Counted from the stretch's first letter, positions 12,432-26,427 are shown. The stretch: DNA of 64,000 bases from Cucumis sativus (GCF_000004075.3 NC_026661.2:20364307-20428306); one strand, 5' to 3'. Numbers and translations: made by a program. The notes: a model not told the origin generated them from the letters alone.

Positions 12432-14424
12432 ATGGCGAAGGCCGAGGATGTTTTTGTTGGGTCAATCGATCAAGGAACTACCAGCTCCAGATTTATCATC
12501 TACGATCGCCATTCTCGACCCATCGGATCTCATCAAGCCGAGTTCACTCAGTTCTACCCTGAAGCCGGGTGAGTCGTTTGATCTTCACTAATTCTTTTTT
12601 TTTTTTTTTTTTTTTTTATCTCTGCTCCATTTCTAGACTTTAATTTTATCTTTTCTCTCTAGATGGGTGGAGCATGATCCCGTCGAAATTCTGGAGAGTG
12701 TGAAGGTTTGTATGGCTAAAGCTCTAGATAAAGCCACCGCGGCGGGTTACAATGTGGATAATGGATTGAAAGCCATTGGTCTGACCAATCAGAGAGAGAC
12801 AACTCTGGTTTGGAGTAAATCTACTGGCTTTCCCCTCCATCACGCCATTGTTTGGATGGATGCTCGTACAAGTTCTATTTGCAGGTACCTTGTTTTTCAC
12901 GTTTTCCGCCTTTTTTACTGTGTTATTGGTTTCTCTATTTACACGGATTCAATTTTGGTTTATTGCACCTTTTCGATTCTGGGTTCTTGGTTAATACTAT
13001 TTGCTGCAACATGTTTTGTAACTTGGGCTTGAGTTTCGTTGTTCTGTTGGGCTTTTGTATCTCTTGAACTCCATTTATGGATTTAGGGGGAAGTAATTTT
13101 TTGCTTTTATTTTGGTATGGTAGAAAATTGGAGAAGGAATTATCTGGTGGGAGAACCCATTTTGTGGATACTTGTGGTCTGCCCATAAGCACCTATTTCA
13201 GTGCAGTGAAGTTGATTTGGCTGATGGAAAACGTGGAGGCTGTTAGGGAAAGTATAAAAAAGGAAGATGCTTTATTTGGAACTATAGATACTTGGTTGAT
13301 ATGGAACTTAACTGGTGGTGTCAATGGAGGATTACATGTGACTGATGTTTCGAATGCATCACGAACAATGTTGATGAACCTCAAGACTCTTGATTGGGAC
13401 AAACCTACCTTGGAAACACTAGGAATACCTGCACAAATCTTGCCTAAGATTGTCAGTAACTCTGAGGTCATTGGAAAAATATCTCAAGGTTGGCCAATTA
13501 CTGGTGTTCCCATTTCAGGATGTTTAGGTGACCAACATGCTGCAATGCTCGGTCAAGCTTGTAGGAAAGGTGAGGCTAAAAGCACATATGGGACTGGTGC
13601 TTTTATACTTCTCAATACAGGGGAAGAGGTTGTTCAGTCCAAGCATGGCCTTCTAACCACTTTGGCATTCAAGCTTGGCCCGGATGCTCCAACAAATTAT
13701 GCTCTCGAAGGCTCCATCGCCATTGCTGGAGCTGCAGTTCAGTGGCTTAGAGACAGTCTTGGAATTATTAGCAGTGCACAAGAGATCGAGAAATTGGCAT
13801 CGCAGGTGCAGTCTACTGGTGGGGTTTATTTTGTACCTGCCTTTAATGGGTTGTTTGCTCCATGGTGGCGTGATGATGCTCGCGGAGTCTGTATTGGGAT
13901 CACAAGGTTTACAAGCAAGGCTCATATTGCTCGAGCTGTACTCGAGAGTATGTGTTTTCAAGTGAAGGACGTGTTGGATTCGATGCACAAAGATGCAGTA
14001 GAGAAGGGTGAGGTGAAGAATGAGAAAGGGGAATTCTTGCTTAGAGTGGACGGTGGTGCTACTGTCAACAATCTTTTAATGCAAATTCAGGTTTGTGATT
14101 TCTATTCCGTATTCTACATGCAGGCGTATCACTTGATACAGTTCTCCTTGATCCTTATTGTTGTGATCATTTCTATAGGCGGACTTGTTGGGAAGTCCAG
14201 TGGTGAGACCTGCCGACATCGAGACAACTGCCCTTGGAGCAGCTTATGCAGCAGGATTAGCCGTTGGAATTTGGAGTAAGGATGAGATTTTTGACTCAGG
14301 AGAAAGGGTCAAAAGTGCAACCACTTTCTATCCTGTATTAGAAGAAGAGTTGAGGAAGAAGAAGGTGGAATCATGGTGCAAAGCTGTTTCAAGAACCTTT
14401 GATTTGGCTGATCTTTCTCTTTGA
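12432..14424 (+). CDS. GLI1: Glycerol kinase (FGGY family), four exons, 523 residues
   Basis: Exons 12432-12568, 12663-12884, 13124-14090 and 14179-14424 sum to 524 codons with the stop; Arabidopsis GLI1/NHO1 is of nearly the same length. The enzyme phosphorylates glycerol with ATP to sn-glycerol-3-phosphate, feeding glycerolipid and central metabolism in the cytosol; in Arabidopsis it is needed for glycerol use and non-host resistance. Seen in sequence: the N-terminal phosphate-binding signature [12 protein letters not shown], the substrate-contact stretch [15 protein letters not shown], the GDQHAA and YGTGAF motifs, and the C-terminal GGATVNN ATP-binding segment ending exon 3. Introns 1, 2 and 3 have GT-AG ends; intron 1 carries a long T run before its acceptor. 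It converges with RLP gene A, whose end lies 383 bases away. It appears intact. Confidence 0.95.
12593..12617. repeat. Poly(T) tract in glycerol kinase intron 1
   Basis: About 24 consecutive T between the donor at 12569 and the acceptor at 12662. It probably adds to, or lies upstream of, the branchpoint and polypyrimidine region. Confidence 0.85.
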
Positions 14425-14806
14425 TGGGTTCTTCTTCAACTTTGCAATGTATTTCCTTCTTTTCTTCTTTTCTTGTACAAGTGCCTCTTTTACGTGTTCA
14501 TGAATTATAGTCACCCAGAATAAATTTAAATATAGTGGAATAATACAACGGAACAAATTTTCATCGTGACAAAATTCAAATTTTCACTTGAAGGGTTCCA
14601 ATAGTTGATCATATATTTGAATTATTAGCTTGAAATAATTGAATTCACATTTTAATACAATCACACATTTATATACTTTTTGCATCAAATTGTCATTTGA
14701 GGGAAGATAAACAAGTGATTGCATTGTTGCAGAAAAGAATACATCTACAACTCCATTACAGTAATCAACATCCAAGAAAAAGTTCCCAAGTTTGAATGGG
14801 GACATT
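14425..14806. other. Convergent 3' regions, no gene
   Basis: This interval holds the 3'UTR of glycerol kinase, with a possible polyadenylation signal AATAAA near 14519, and the 3'UTR of the oppositely oriented receptor gene. The open stretch in its second half is antisense or UTR-derived. Confidence 0.6.
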
Positions 14807-17800
14807 CTAAGTACACTTATAAAAATAATGATAGCAATCTTCAACAAAATAAAACCATCTTTGACGCCATTGTGTGTTTATGTATAGAACCACTATAAAT
14901 CCCAACAATAGTGTGATGTATGAGGCTGCAAAGCTCCAACCGAATGCTTCTAAGTCAAAGAATGCTCCATCTTCTTCTAGCTTTACGAATTTGTTGTTTG
15001 TAGGTAAAACAGGGCTGATCGAACATTTGTGTTCAATATATGATCCACATAGATAAGGATTACCATAAAAACTGCTCTCAGGATATGTGAAGTGTGGTGC
15101 TGTTGGGATCATACCCGACAGATTGTTGTATGACACATTGAAGGTTGAAAGAAAATTGAGTGTAGCTAGGTCTGAAGGAATACTTCCATTTAAAAAGTTA
15201 TTGGAAAGATCCAAGCTCTCTAATTGTTTAAGATTGGACAATACTTTTGGTACATGTCCTACCAACTTATTGTGAGAGAAATTCAAGGCACGTATATGTT
15301 TCAAGTCTCCAATTTGTTGTGGAATGTCACCGGTTAGTTGGTTGCTTGATAAATCAAGTCCAGACATATAATTTAGAATATTCCCTTTGTAACTCTCCAA
15401 CCTTTGTTTTGTAGTAAAATTCACAATTACTTGTATTATAGGTATACTTACAGGGTTGCAACACATCCCAATATAGTGGTTTTCACAAACACAACTATCG
15501 CCCAAACCTTCATTAATAACAATGGGATAAGTAGTGACCTCAGTCGAACCAAAATTTTTGTTCCCAAATGTTATATTATTGAAGCATGAAGGTATTGTTC
15601 CATTGAGTTTATTGCTTGATAGATCCATAATACTTATTTCACTATTTTGACATAATTGTGTTGGAATCGGACCTTCTAACTCATTCCCTTTCAGCAAAAG
15701 AACCCGCAAGCTTGTAAATTTGTTGAACCATTTAGGAATATGTCCTGAAAAGTTGTTGTAGCTTAGATCAATAATTTTTAAGTTTGTGGGTTTGGACAAT
15801 AATACATGTGCTGCAAGTCCTGTGAACCCGTTCTTTTGCAGGTATAAGAAAACCAAAGTTGAAGAGGTGAGACAGGTGGAAGGTACTTCACCAACTAGTT
15901 GGTTTTCAGACACATCCAGGATTGTAAGTAACCATGGGGAGCAAATTTCTTTTGGAAGTTCACCTACAAAACGGTTTCTTGATAATTGAATAGATTCAAG
16001 ATTTGAACTACCAATGTTTTTACGAGGAATTTTGCCTGTGAACATATTATTGGATAGATCCAATGCAGTCAAAAATGAGAGATTCCATTCACCCTCAATG
16101 CTTCCACTGAAATTGTTGTTTGCTAGAACCAAAGATTGTAATAAAGGCATGTTGTAGAACGTAGAAATCTGAAAATTTCCAGAAAATTTGTTGTTTGATA
16201 CATCCAACCAACGTAGGGAATGGATTTGTTTGATAGATGAAGGAAGATTACCTTCAAAACTATTTCTTGAAATATTGAAGTACTCAACTTTTGGTAGAAG
16301 GAGACCCAAGTGGGTTGGCAATTGACCATTAAAAAGATTACTTGAAATTTCCAAAAACCTTAAATTGAGGTTCGAAGTGGAGAGTTGAAAAGTTCCTGAA
16401 AGTGAGTTGTTCTTCAAATCTAAAGAGTTCAATTCAGAGTTATTTTGTAACAACCAAATAGGAAAAGGTCCAACCAAGTTGTTATGAGCAAGATCAAGGT
16501 ATTTCAACTTATGCTGTGTGAGTAAAAAACTTGGGATTTTTGATGCAGTTTGGCTATTGAGGTTACAACTACGCAGTGAAAGAATTTGCAACTGAAAAGT
16601 AGGATGCCATTCATGTACTCCTGTTTCCACTTGAATGTTTCCAGTATTATTTCTTCTTGATAGCTTGAAATACCAAAGGTTAGAGTGGTTAGCTAAGGAG
16701 GAGAATGAGAAAGAACCTTCAAAGTCATTTTCATAAAGGGATAGGTACTCAATTGATGTGAGTTTGGAAATGGTTGCGTTTGGAATTTTTCCACTGAATT
16801 GATTAGATGAGATATCAAGAAGTTTAAGACCAGTGAAGTTTCCAATACATTCTGGAAATTCACCTCTAATTTCATTGTTTCTAATATTCAACTCAATTAG
16901 ACTTTTTGATTTGCAAAATCCTGCATAAAGAAAATCAACAATCTCAATGATTCAGTTTCTTAAACTCTAAAAGAAATCAAAAGTTAAAACTAAGCAATCT
17001 AAATTCATATTTCTTAATAATATTTATGTAGTATACTACTGTTTCTTTTACCTTTTATATACCATTTATCTATATATAGAAACTACCAAATTACATCAGT
17101 ATGTTCTGTGGATTTTAAGAGCAATGAAGTAAAATAAAAACAAGAGTTGGAATCCTCCAATTATCAATTATTGTAAAAGAGTGATTTACGTACCTTGTAT
17201 TGGCAGCGAGCCATTGAACTGATTATATGATAGATTCAATACTTTCAAGTTCTTCAAATCTAGTTTACGATCAAGAAAACAAAAACAGAGAGCCAACATC
17301 AATTCTAGTTAGATTCTTCTCTCTTGAAAATTACAAAGTTTGGAGAATACATCTTACAAAGAGAAGAAAAGTATTCTCTGAATTTTCATGTTAAAGGAAT
17401 ATGTTAGATGCGATTTTGGATTAAAAGGCATATAACAGATAATTAATAAGGTACATAGTCAATCATATACTAAAAAATCAACAAGAAACAGAAAAACAAC
17501 TCTCAAATGTTGTAGGCCAAATAACATGAACTCCAGTAAATACATAATCGCTATAACTTTTTTAAAAAGTAAGTCATTTCTCGCCTTCCAATTCCCAAAC
17601 TTCCACTTTCATTCAAACTCTAACTCAAGACTGCATATGACAACATATATGGACTAAATAATTTCATATGCTGATCTTCAAATCCATAAAGTTTGAACAT
17701 GTTTACAAACCTTGTAAGGGTATTACTCCATCATAAAAACTATCATATGAAAGATCCAAGACTTCTAAGCTCTTCAATTTTGCAACATCTGGACAATAAT

Positions 17801-19046
17801 CAAATATATTATCAAAAAAAGAATTAAAAAAGAGATACGCACTAAGGTTGAACATATTATATTCAAGACTTCTAACCTTGTGTGGGAAAAGTGCTTCCCA
17901 GGTCAACATTATTATTAAGCTTCAAAATCCTTAATGATACAAGACCTCTCAACGATGAAAAAATATTGGTGTTCTTGAACCCATTATATTCAAGATTTAG
18001 AATCTCTAATCCATCTAGCCCTGTACAATAATAACTCAAATAATAATGCTCATGTTAGTTCCAAAAACTTCAAATTTTAATATACTTTTCAATATACAAT
18101 AATAATAGTGAAGATTAAGTTGTAAAAGAAGTTTGAGCTTCATTAATTACCTTGCATTTGAAGTGTCCCATTCAATCTATTCATACTTAGATCTAACTCT
18201 CTCAAGTTTTCAAAACCTACACATTACATTGTATATATGAAAAGAAACTATGTTAGGACCTAATTATATCATTAGAAACTTTAGCTCTTTTAATTTTTTT
18301 TAATATCGATACTGAAGGTTCTAAATACATGTGTATATTGATGAGTATTTTAAATAAACAAAACAACTAACCAAGTAAAGTGATAGATTCATTTAACTCG
18401 TTGTTATTAAGCAACAACTTCTTCAACGAGGTAAATCCACTCAAAGATGAAAGGATTTTATTTCTAAAATAATTTCCAGAAAGATTTAAAATTTCTAATT
18501 TGTTGAAATTTGGAAATTTGTTGAATCCTGTGGAAGGAGAAAAACAATAATAATATGTGTTAGTTACTTATATTAGGAATGATCGAACCATATATAAATA
18601 AATAATTAAGAAGTAGATGAATCAAGAACAGATAACGTACCTTGGTTTCCAGTAATTTCGTTGAATGCATTATAAGTTAAGTCAAGAGTTTTCAATTCTT
18701 TGAAATTTTGAAATAGAGAAAGATTGAGCAAATGATAGTTTTCATCCAAACCACGATAATGTTCATCAGAAAACAGCTCATAGAGCGAGAGTTCCACCAC
18801 ATGGATGCCAGAAGTGTCGCATTTAACTCTTTCCCAATTGCAACAATTAGATCCAACCCATGAAGGAAATGGACTCTTATGGAAGACGTGAGGGATATCA
18901 TAGGACAAAAAGATGGACTTCATATGCAACAAACTCAATCTTTCTTCCTCAATACATCCATTAGAAACCTGCAACTCACCCACAAAAATCAATAATAATA
19001 ATAATAGTGTTAGTGATAAGCGTTTCACCATCAACTTGGACTCCAT
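14807..19046 (-). CDS. RLP gene A: LRR receptor-like protein, seven exons, 1009 residues
   Basis: Minus-strand exons: 19046-18641, 18527-18372, 18216-18151, 18020-17877, 17788-17711, 17259-17194 and 16920-14807, totalling 1010 codons with the stop. The first exon encodes a signal peptide (about residues 1-30, with a run of leucines) and an N-terminal LRR cap with paired cysteines (NCCNWERVKC). The five middle exons are each a multiple of three bases and begin and end in phase 1, each coding one or two leucine-rich repeats. The long last exon holds most repeats (consensus LxxLxLSxNxxxGxIP), a non-LRR island with several cysteines, four closing repeats, a juxtamembrane acidic stretch, one transmembrane helix (about AASYITLLLGFIVVLYI) and a short tail without a kinase. 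The type fits the multi-exon RLP1/RLP15 group: plasma-membrane pattern receptors that signal through partner kinases. The ligand is unknown. It has the fewest LRR exons of the four. Confidence 0.88.
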
Positions 19047-19131
19047 TGGACACCACCAAAATGATGAGGTTTTTTGCCTTATGCTAAAAATTTTACATCA
19101 CATTCAAAGCAATTTGAAAGGAGGTGGTTGA

Positions 19132-19861
19132 AAGGTATGAATGAGCTAGGAGAGGCCACTTAAGTTGAAAATAATCTTGAACATACACGTGGGTGAAATC
19201 TCTTCTCTTTTCTTTTCCAAAACAACTTCAACTAATGAGTGTGAAAAAACATCACTACCGTACATTTGAATTCATCACTTTTTAAGTGTTTATATAGAAA
19301 TTTTCTCTCAAACTCAGAGCTTGTGTTAATGGTGGTTTGTGCAAGAATTTGAAGGCATACAAAAAGTAAAAGAAGAAGGAGAAGATGATTAAAATATGAT
19401 AAAGAAGAACAAACATGAGTTATACATACAAGGGTTTGAATAATAATGATGTTGAGGATATATATGGATTGGTCAAATAAAAATTGATTGGAAAATTAAA
19501 ATATGATGATAAAGAAGAAGTAGTAGAACACACATTATTAGTTTGATAATGTTGACTTGAAAGGATGACTACATCACTTGAGTTCCGACTTTGAAAACGA
19601 CATCGAAATTGATTTAATTACAAGACTTGACTTTGCAAACCTTTTATTGAATATTCAATATATAATAATAAATGTCTTGACTTGGAAACAAATACCAAAG
19701 TAAAAAGAAAAAGGAAAAAAGGGTTGGGTTGGGTTGCACCATTGGTGGTTCAAAATTAAAGTCTGTATTGGGAACACTTTCCATCTTGTATTAGAAGAAA
19801 GAGGGCTGAATAAGAAAAATTATTTTCCTTTTCATTTATTATACAATTCCATTTTTACATT
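19132..19861. other. Intergenic spacer between RLP genes A and B
   Basis: This spacer holds the promoter of A on the left and the 3' flank of B on the right. From about 19,440 to 19,861 it closely matches 33,420-33,896 beyond gene D, and its last 120 bases also match 26,310-26,427 beyond gene C. No separate gene is seen. Confidence 0.6.
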
Positions 19862-22800
19862 TTAGGTAAGTTTACAAAAGAAATAACAACAATCTTCAAT
19901 AAAATAAAACCATCTTTGCCGCCATTGTAGGTTTATCCATAGAACTGCTACAAATCCCAAGAGTAGTATCATATAGGAGGCTGCAAAGCTCCAAAACAAT
20001 GCTTCTAAATCAATCAATCCTCCATCATCTATTTCTAATTCCAACTTTTCATATAATTGGTTGTCTCTTGGTAAAGCCGGGCTTGAACATTTGTTTTCAA
20101 TATATGATCCACAAAGATTAGGATTGCCATAGAAACTGCTCGGAGGATATGTGAAGTGTGGTGCTGTTGGGATCATACCTGACAGATTGTTGTATGACAC
20201 ATCAAAGATAGAAAGATAATCGAGTGTAGCAAGTTCAGAAGGAATATGCCCACTCAATAAGTTATTGGAAATATCTAAACTCTCTAGTTGTTTAAGATTG
20301 GAGAATACTTTTGGTATATTTCCTACCAACTTATTGTAAGACAAATTCAAGGCGTGAATTTGTACCAAGTCTCCAATTTGTAGAGGAATATCACTTGTTA
20401 GTTGGTTACTTGATAAATCAAGTCCAGACATATAGTTTAGAATATTCCCTTTGTAGCTCTCATACCTATGTTTTGTAGTAAAATCCACTTCCACTTGTAC
20501 TGTTGATGCATATGTGTTAAACATATAACATATCCTACTGTATATGTTTATATTGCCACATCCATTATCAGTATCAACATCTGAGGTGGTATCAGAAGCG
20601 ACCTCAAGATCACTAAAATTTGGATTGTCTGTTTGATTTACCTTTATATCCCCAAATGTTATATTATTGAAGCATGATGGTATTGATCCACTGAGTTTAT
20701 TGTTGGAAAGATCCATAATACTTATTTTTGTAATTTGACATAATTGTGTTGGAATTGGACCTTCTAATTCATTCCCTTTCAACAAAAGAACCCGCAAGCT
20801 TGTAAACTTGTTGAACCATTTAGGAATATATCCTGAAAAGTTGTTGTAGCTTAGATCAATAACTTTCAAAATTGAGGCAGTACTGGACAATAATCCCTGT
20901 GGTATAGGTTTTGAAAACTCATTCTTTCGCATGTATAAGTAAACCAATGAAGAAGAGTTAAAGCAGGTCAATGGTATTTCCCCAACTAGTTGATTTTGAG
21001 CGACATCCAGCATTGTAAGTTCAAAAAGGGAGCAAATTTGTATTGGAAGTTCACCTACAAAATGGTTTCTTGACATTTGGACATATTGAAGACCTTCTAA
21101 ACTACCAATCCATGTAGGAATTTTGCCAGATATCATATTGTTGGATATGTCCAATGCAAGCAAATATTTTTTAATTTTCCATGCATCCTCAATATTTCCA
21201 CTAAAGAAATTGTTTGCTAGAAGCAAAAATTGTAGTGAAAATGTGTTGTCAAACATAGAAATTTGTAAGTCTCCAGAAAAATTGTTGTTTGATGCATCCA
21301 ACCAACATAGCATCTTCATTTGTTTCATAGATGGAGGAAGATTGCCTTCAAAACTATTTTTTGATATATCAAAGTGGTCAACTTGTGGTAGAAGGAGACC
21401 TAAGTGGGTAGGCAATTGACCACTAAAATTATTACTTGAAATTTGCAAATGCCTCAAACGGGTGTGGTTTTTGGTGGAGAGTTGAAGAGGTCCTGAAAGT
21501 GAGTTGTTCCTCAAATCCAAAGAGTTCAACGCAGAGTTATTATGTAGCAACCAGAAAGGAAAAGGTCCAACCAAGTGGTTATGAGAAAGGTCAAGATATT
21601 TCAACTTATGTTGTGAGAGTAAGAAAGTTGGGAATTTTGATGCAGTTCGGTCATTGAGGTTACAACTAGGCATTGAGAGGGTTTCCAATTGAAACTTAGG
21701 TTGCCATTCATGTAATTCTTCTGTTTCCACTTGAATATTGTTTCCACCTAATAGGTGAAAGTGTCTAAGGTTAGAGTGGTTCGCCAAGGAGGAGAATGAG
21801 AAAGTGCCTTCAAAGTCATTTTCCTCGAGAGATAAGTACTCCATTGATGTGAGCTTTGAAATGGTAGTTGGAATTTTTCCACTAAATTCATTATATGAGA
21901 TATCAACAACTTTAAGTTTGGTGAAGTTTCCAACACACTCTGATAATTCGCCTTTGATTTGATTATTTCTTAGTTTCAACTCAGTTAGGTTGTTTGCTTC
22001 ACAAAATCCTGCATATTAGAAAATGAAAAACTAACTTCATTGATTTAAAATAAAATCAAGAATGTGGAAAGCAAGAGTTGGAATCCTCCTCCCGTTCTCA
22101 AATTATTGTAATAGTAATTACCTTGTATTGGTAGCGAACCATTGAATTGATTGTGTGATAGATTCAATATTTTCAAGTTCTTCAGATCTAGTTCATGATC
22201 ACAACAAAAATCACAATTATGACACACATACACACCATTATTAGCTCTACTTTGAATTATCTCTTGAAACTTATATCATTATTTCTTTTTTCATAACCAT
22301 ATATTATTTACATGCCTTGCAAGGGTATGGCTCCATCGTAATAGTTATGGTTAGAGAGATCCAAAATTTCCAAGCTCCTTAAATTTGCAATATCTGGACA
22401 ATCAAACACTCAAATAATGGAATAAAAGAAAGAAAGAAAAAATGGAAATGGAACATAAATGCCTAAAGGAATTTAAATGTGATATATATTCTAACCTTTC
22501 GTAGGAATAATGCCATGTAGGCCAAAATTACCTCCAAGACTCAAAATCTTTAATGATATAAGTCCCTTTAACGATGAAAAGATACTATTGTTGAAATTAT
22601 TATCTTCAACATTTAAAATCTCCAACTTATTTAATCTTGAAAATCCACGAAATCCTGTAGAACAAATCCCGTAGTTAAATTATTTTGATCAAAACCATGA
22701 TAATTATTGAAATTGACTATTATTGTAATGATTTTTAATTAATGTTAACATCTAAAAATACAACAATATTAAACATGTACAAAACCAATTCAAATATACT

Positions 22801-24292
22801 CAAGTCTTAATTTATCATTCAACTTCAATATTACTAATTACCTTGCATTTCATTGGAACTTAAATCTAATTCTCTCAAGTTTCTCAAACCTATGCATCAC
22901 AACAAAAAGAAAAAATGTTAATATAATTGAAAACCATGTGAGAGAGACCTTGGTCCCTATAATTATATTTTAAATTTTAGTACTTAATAAGATCTTAGGA
23001 TTCAATTGAAAATTAATCACTTTTGTTTTTGTTTTTTTTTTAACTTTTTTTTACTCGATTAATATACAATTATAATTGGACATTTCAAAACATAATAAGA
23101 TTTTTAGTAAACTTGATAGACATTGATATATTTTACAACAGTTCCTATACTTTTATATATTTGCTACAATTTAGTCTATATTAATTGTGGCCCTTAATCA
23201 CTTTTAATTACACACCATATATAAGTAATTACCTTGTAATCGTGGAAAGACTTTCCAATCATTAAAACTAAGATCCAACAATGTCAAGTTTTTCAAACCT
23301 GATACAAACACAAATATATATATAACAAACACAAGACAAATGGAAAAATGAAATCCAAGACCATGAATATCTTAAATAAATAAAATAACAACAATAATGA
23401 TAATACTTTTTAAAAAAGCTTCCATATATATTTCATTCAAAGAAGCACAAGATATCAATATAAAGGGCTATAGAAGTAAGTCCAAAGATACCGAATGAAC
23501 AAATCAAGTAAAAGCACTGCAATCTAGAGCAATAAGAGTGGAGGAGTAATCAGAAAAGATATGGTTTAATGAAAGAAACAACTAACCAAGTAAAGTCATA
23601 GACCCATTCAACCTATTTCCACTAAGCCTCAACGTCTTCAACGAGTTAAGTCCATTCAAAGATGAAAGAATTTTATTTCCAAAATGGGTTACCGACAGAT
23701 TTAAAGTCTCTAACTTGTTGAAACTTGAAAAATTATTGAATCCTGTGGGAGGAAGAAAGTAATGTTTAGTAATTATGAATAATGAAACCATATATATACG
23801 ATTAGAAAATCACGTAAATTAGTGAATAATTGATCACATACCTTGATTTTCGGTAAAATCAGTGAATCCATTATAAGCTAAATCAAGAGTTTTTAATTCT
23901 TTAAAATTTTGAAATAAAGAAAGATTCAACAAAGGATAATCATTTCCTTCCAAGCGAAAATGATAATGAAACGGCAACAAACTGTCGAGCAAGAGGCCGA
24001 GGACATAAGTGCCAGAAGTGTCGCATTGAACTCTATCCCAATTGCAACAATTACTTCCATCCCATGAAACAAATGGATCATCATCATAATTTTCCGAGTA
24101 GTGATCAATGGAATTATTTTTGTAGGACAGAAACATGGACTTGATACGCAACAAACTCAATCTTTCTTCCTCAACACATCCATTACAAACCTGCAAATCA
24201 CTCACTAAGATCATTACAGTTGTTAATAATGTTAGTGATAGCCATTTCACGGCCATTACCTTCCAGTACTCCATTATTCCACAACACAACAC
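19862..24292 (-). CDS. RLP gene B: LRR receptor-like protein, eight exons, up to 1056 residues
   Basis: Exons: 24292-23842, 23742-23587, 23298-23233, 22889-22842, 22654-22496, 22393-22316, 22187-22122 and 22008-19862 (1057 codons with the stop). In-frame ATGs at 24274 and 24256 are alternatives, and MAVKWLSL at 24256 gives the most typical signal peptide. The N-terminal cap has NCCNWDRVQC. Last-exon layout is as in A: repeats, cysteine-bearing island, four repeats, a transmembrane helix (AASYMILLLGFVAVLWI) and a tail ending FFCKLT with no kinase. The fourth exon is only 48 bases, so one leucine-rich repeat is shortened to 16 residues. The intron after exon 22393-22316 has a GC donor (AAG|GCATGT). 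The last exon is about 94% identical in protein to that of gene D. All introns are phase 1. Confidence 0.87.
22122..22316 (-). other. GC-AG intron in RLP gene B
   Basis: Exon 22393-22316 ends TTGCAAG and the intron begins GCATGTAAAT; the acceptor is AACTAG before 22187. No GT donor that preserves the frame is nearby. Gene D has the same GC donor at 36311; gene C has GT at the same place. Confidence 0.7.
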
Positions 24293-24329
24293 CTAAAACA
24301 TATCTCAAAACTATGAGGTCTTTTGCTTT

Positions 24330-26427
24330 ATGCTGTTAAATTCCATACTCACTTGCCTCCCTATTTATATACAATTTTTCTTTTTCAAATTATCCCAACG
24401 TATACTTTAAGAAGCTTGATTTTGATTGGCAAAACAATCATAGTCCAACTAAACATATATCTTTATAGGTGTGTGGTTTGGAATCTCCCACTCCTATTAT
24501 AAAATAATTTTTTTAAAAAGAAAACTATTGACTTGAATGATGTTTGAGACATTTTGACAAACCACCTAAATCAAGAAGAAAATTCTCAACCCCTATTTTA
24601 CTCCAAAAAAAGAAACCCCTTAACTTGATTTCGACTTTGGAAACAAAAGCACACAACAATTAACTTGGTAACTTAATACAACAATTAGACTAATAACTGG
24701 AGTAACAACAACAAAAATAATAATTAGAATACACTTGAGAATCGATGACTCAGTTCGATAACACATTATCTACAATTGGAATCCCAAACCTATAGAAAGA
24801 GATCATTTACTGCCTTATGAAATAGTTTATGAGTGCATGATACTTGTCAACTGTCTGCAGATCACATAAAAAGAGTATAATGTTGTACAGAGTCATTCAA
24901 AGTTTCCTAATACTACATCTTGGAGTGTTCTGCACTGAACCCGTCACATGCGTACAACAAGGTATGCTCCCCTGAATTTGATGTCATAGAACAACTAGCT
25001 TTACTGTCAAGCATTCTCATGACCATTTACGACCTCTTTGCTCCTACTTTTTCAATCAATAACTATCACAGTAGCTAGATGCCACACGTGATAAACTCGC
25101 CGAAATGGTCCATATTATTATTGAATACTCAATATAAATCAGGGACTTTTGACTTGGAAAGTAATATAAAAAAATATATTTTGGACGTGTTTTAAAAAAA
25201 AAAATACGGTACATTCAAAGTTAAGAGTGTAGTTCATATATCTAAATATTCAGTCACAAACACTCCATTTAATAACTTTTTCGTTTTTTGCTTTTTGTTC
25301 TATTTGGAAAATTACTTTTTAAATATTTTTGCTCTTTGCAGTTGAAAATATGATGCATGAAACAAATGACTTACAGATGACCAAATTTCAAGTTCGAAAT
25401 GAAGAACAATATTTTTGTTGATATTACCAATTCACAATGTGTGAGAGTGAGAGTGAGCGTGAGGAAACGAGAGAGGAAAAGTCATACAAACATTTGAAGG
25501 CTCTCAACCTCAAGCGTAGGGGATAAGGTAGAAGAGAAATACAGGAATTCTCTCTCTTAAACGTATGGAACAAGGAAGAAGGAGAGAGAAATAAAGGAAT
25601 TAGAAGAGAGGTAGGGAATTAAAAAAAAAAATCATAGTTTTTCTGTCCATAAGTATATATCACTCAACAAAAAGTAAGTGGCGAGTGACTTCTAGTGCTG
25701 TCAAATGCAACGTAACCTAAACTTCAAGAACTAAAACTATATTTGATTTCTAAACTTTCAAATACAAATTCTGTTGTAGTCTTACTAGTCCCTGCTGTTA
25801 AGATTTAATTTTGTTAACATTTATAACAAAATGGTGATGTGGGCTTTGCATTAAACAAAATAAATAATATTTAACACCTATGAAAGTAACATGACAAAGT
25901 TTAATACAAAAATCATAACTGAAAACTAATAAAATAATATCACACGTTCACTAAATGAATCAATTCGGGATATATATATAACATATACTTTCTTCAAAAC
26001 AAGTTCATACATCTTCTACCAAATTCAGCAGAGAAATAATTCGAGATTCCAGGAAACCTTTGGTACACGCAAACATTCCAATAAGAATTACATGAAAATT
26101 ATAAAACAAAATGAAAAACAATCATTAATATAGTTGTATATGTGAGCTTCTGATAATGGGGTATGACGGAAGGGACTTTTAATTTTTTCTAGAAGCTAAG
26201 AGAGATCTCATGAAACTAAGATTAAGAAATGTTTAAAAAAATCAAAAGTTATTTTAAAAGAAACTAGATAGCCCATTGGTGGGATTTACTTTGTCCAATA
26301 TGTTTTTGATGGATTGGGTTGCACCATTGGTGGTTGCAAAAGTCTGTATTGGGAACACTTCCCATCTTGTAATAGAAGAAGAGGACTGAATAAGAAAATT
26401 TATTTTCCTTTTAATTTATTATACAAT
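24330..26427. other. Intergenic region between RLP genes B and C
   Basis: About 2.1 kb, AT-rich, with no recognisable gene. The right end (about 26,270-26,427) is the conserved 3' flank shared with B and D. A GA-rich patch lies near 25,440-25,620 (GAGAGTGAGAGTGAGCG and GGAAGAAGGAGAGAG runs). I see no element ends. Confidence 0.55.

Noticed and set aside
24330-26427. Possible transposon insertion in the B-C spacer
   Set aside because: I looked for terminal repeats, a poly(A) tail with target duplication, and transposase or reverse-transcriptase-like frames and found none.
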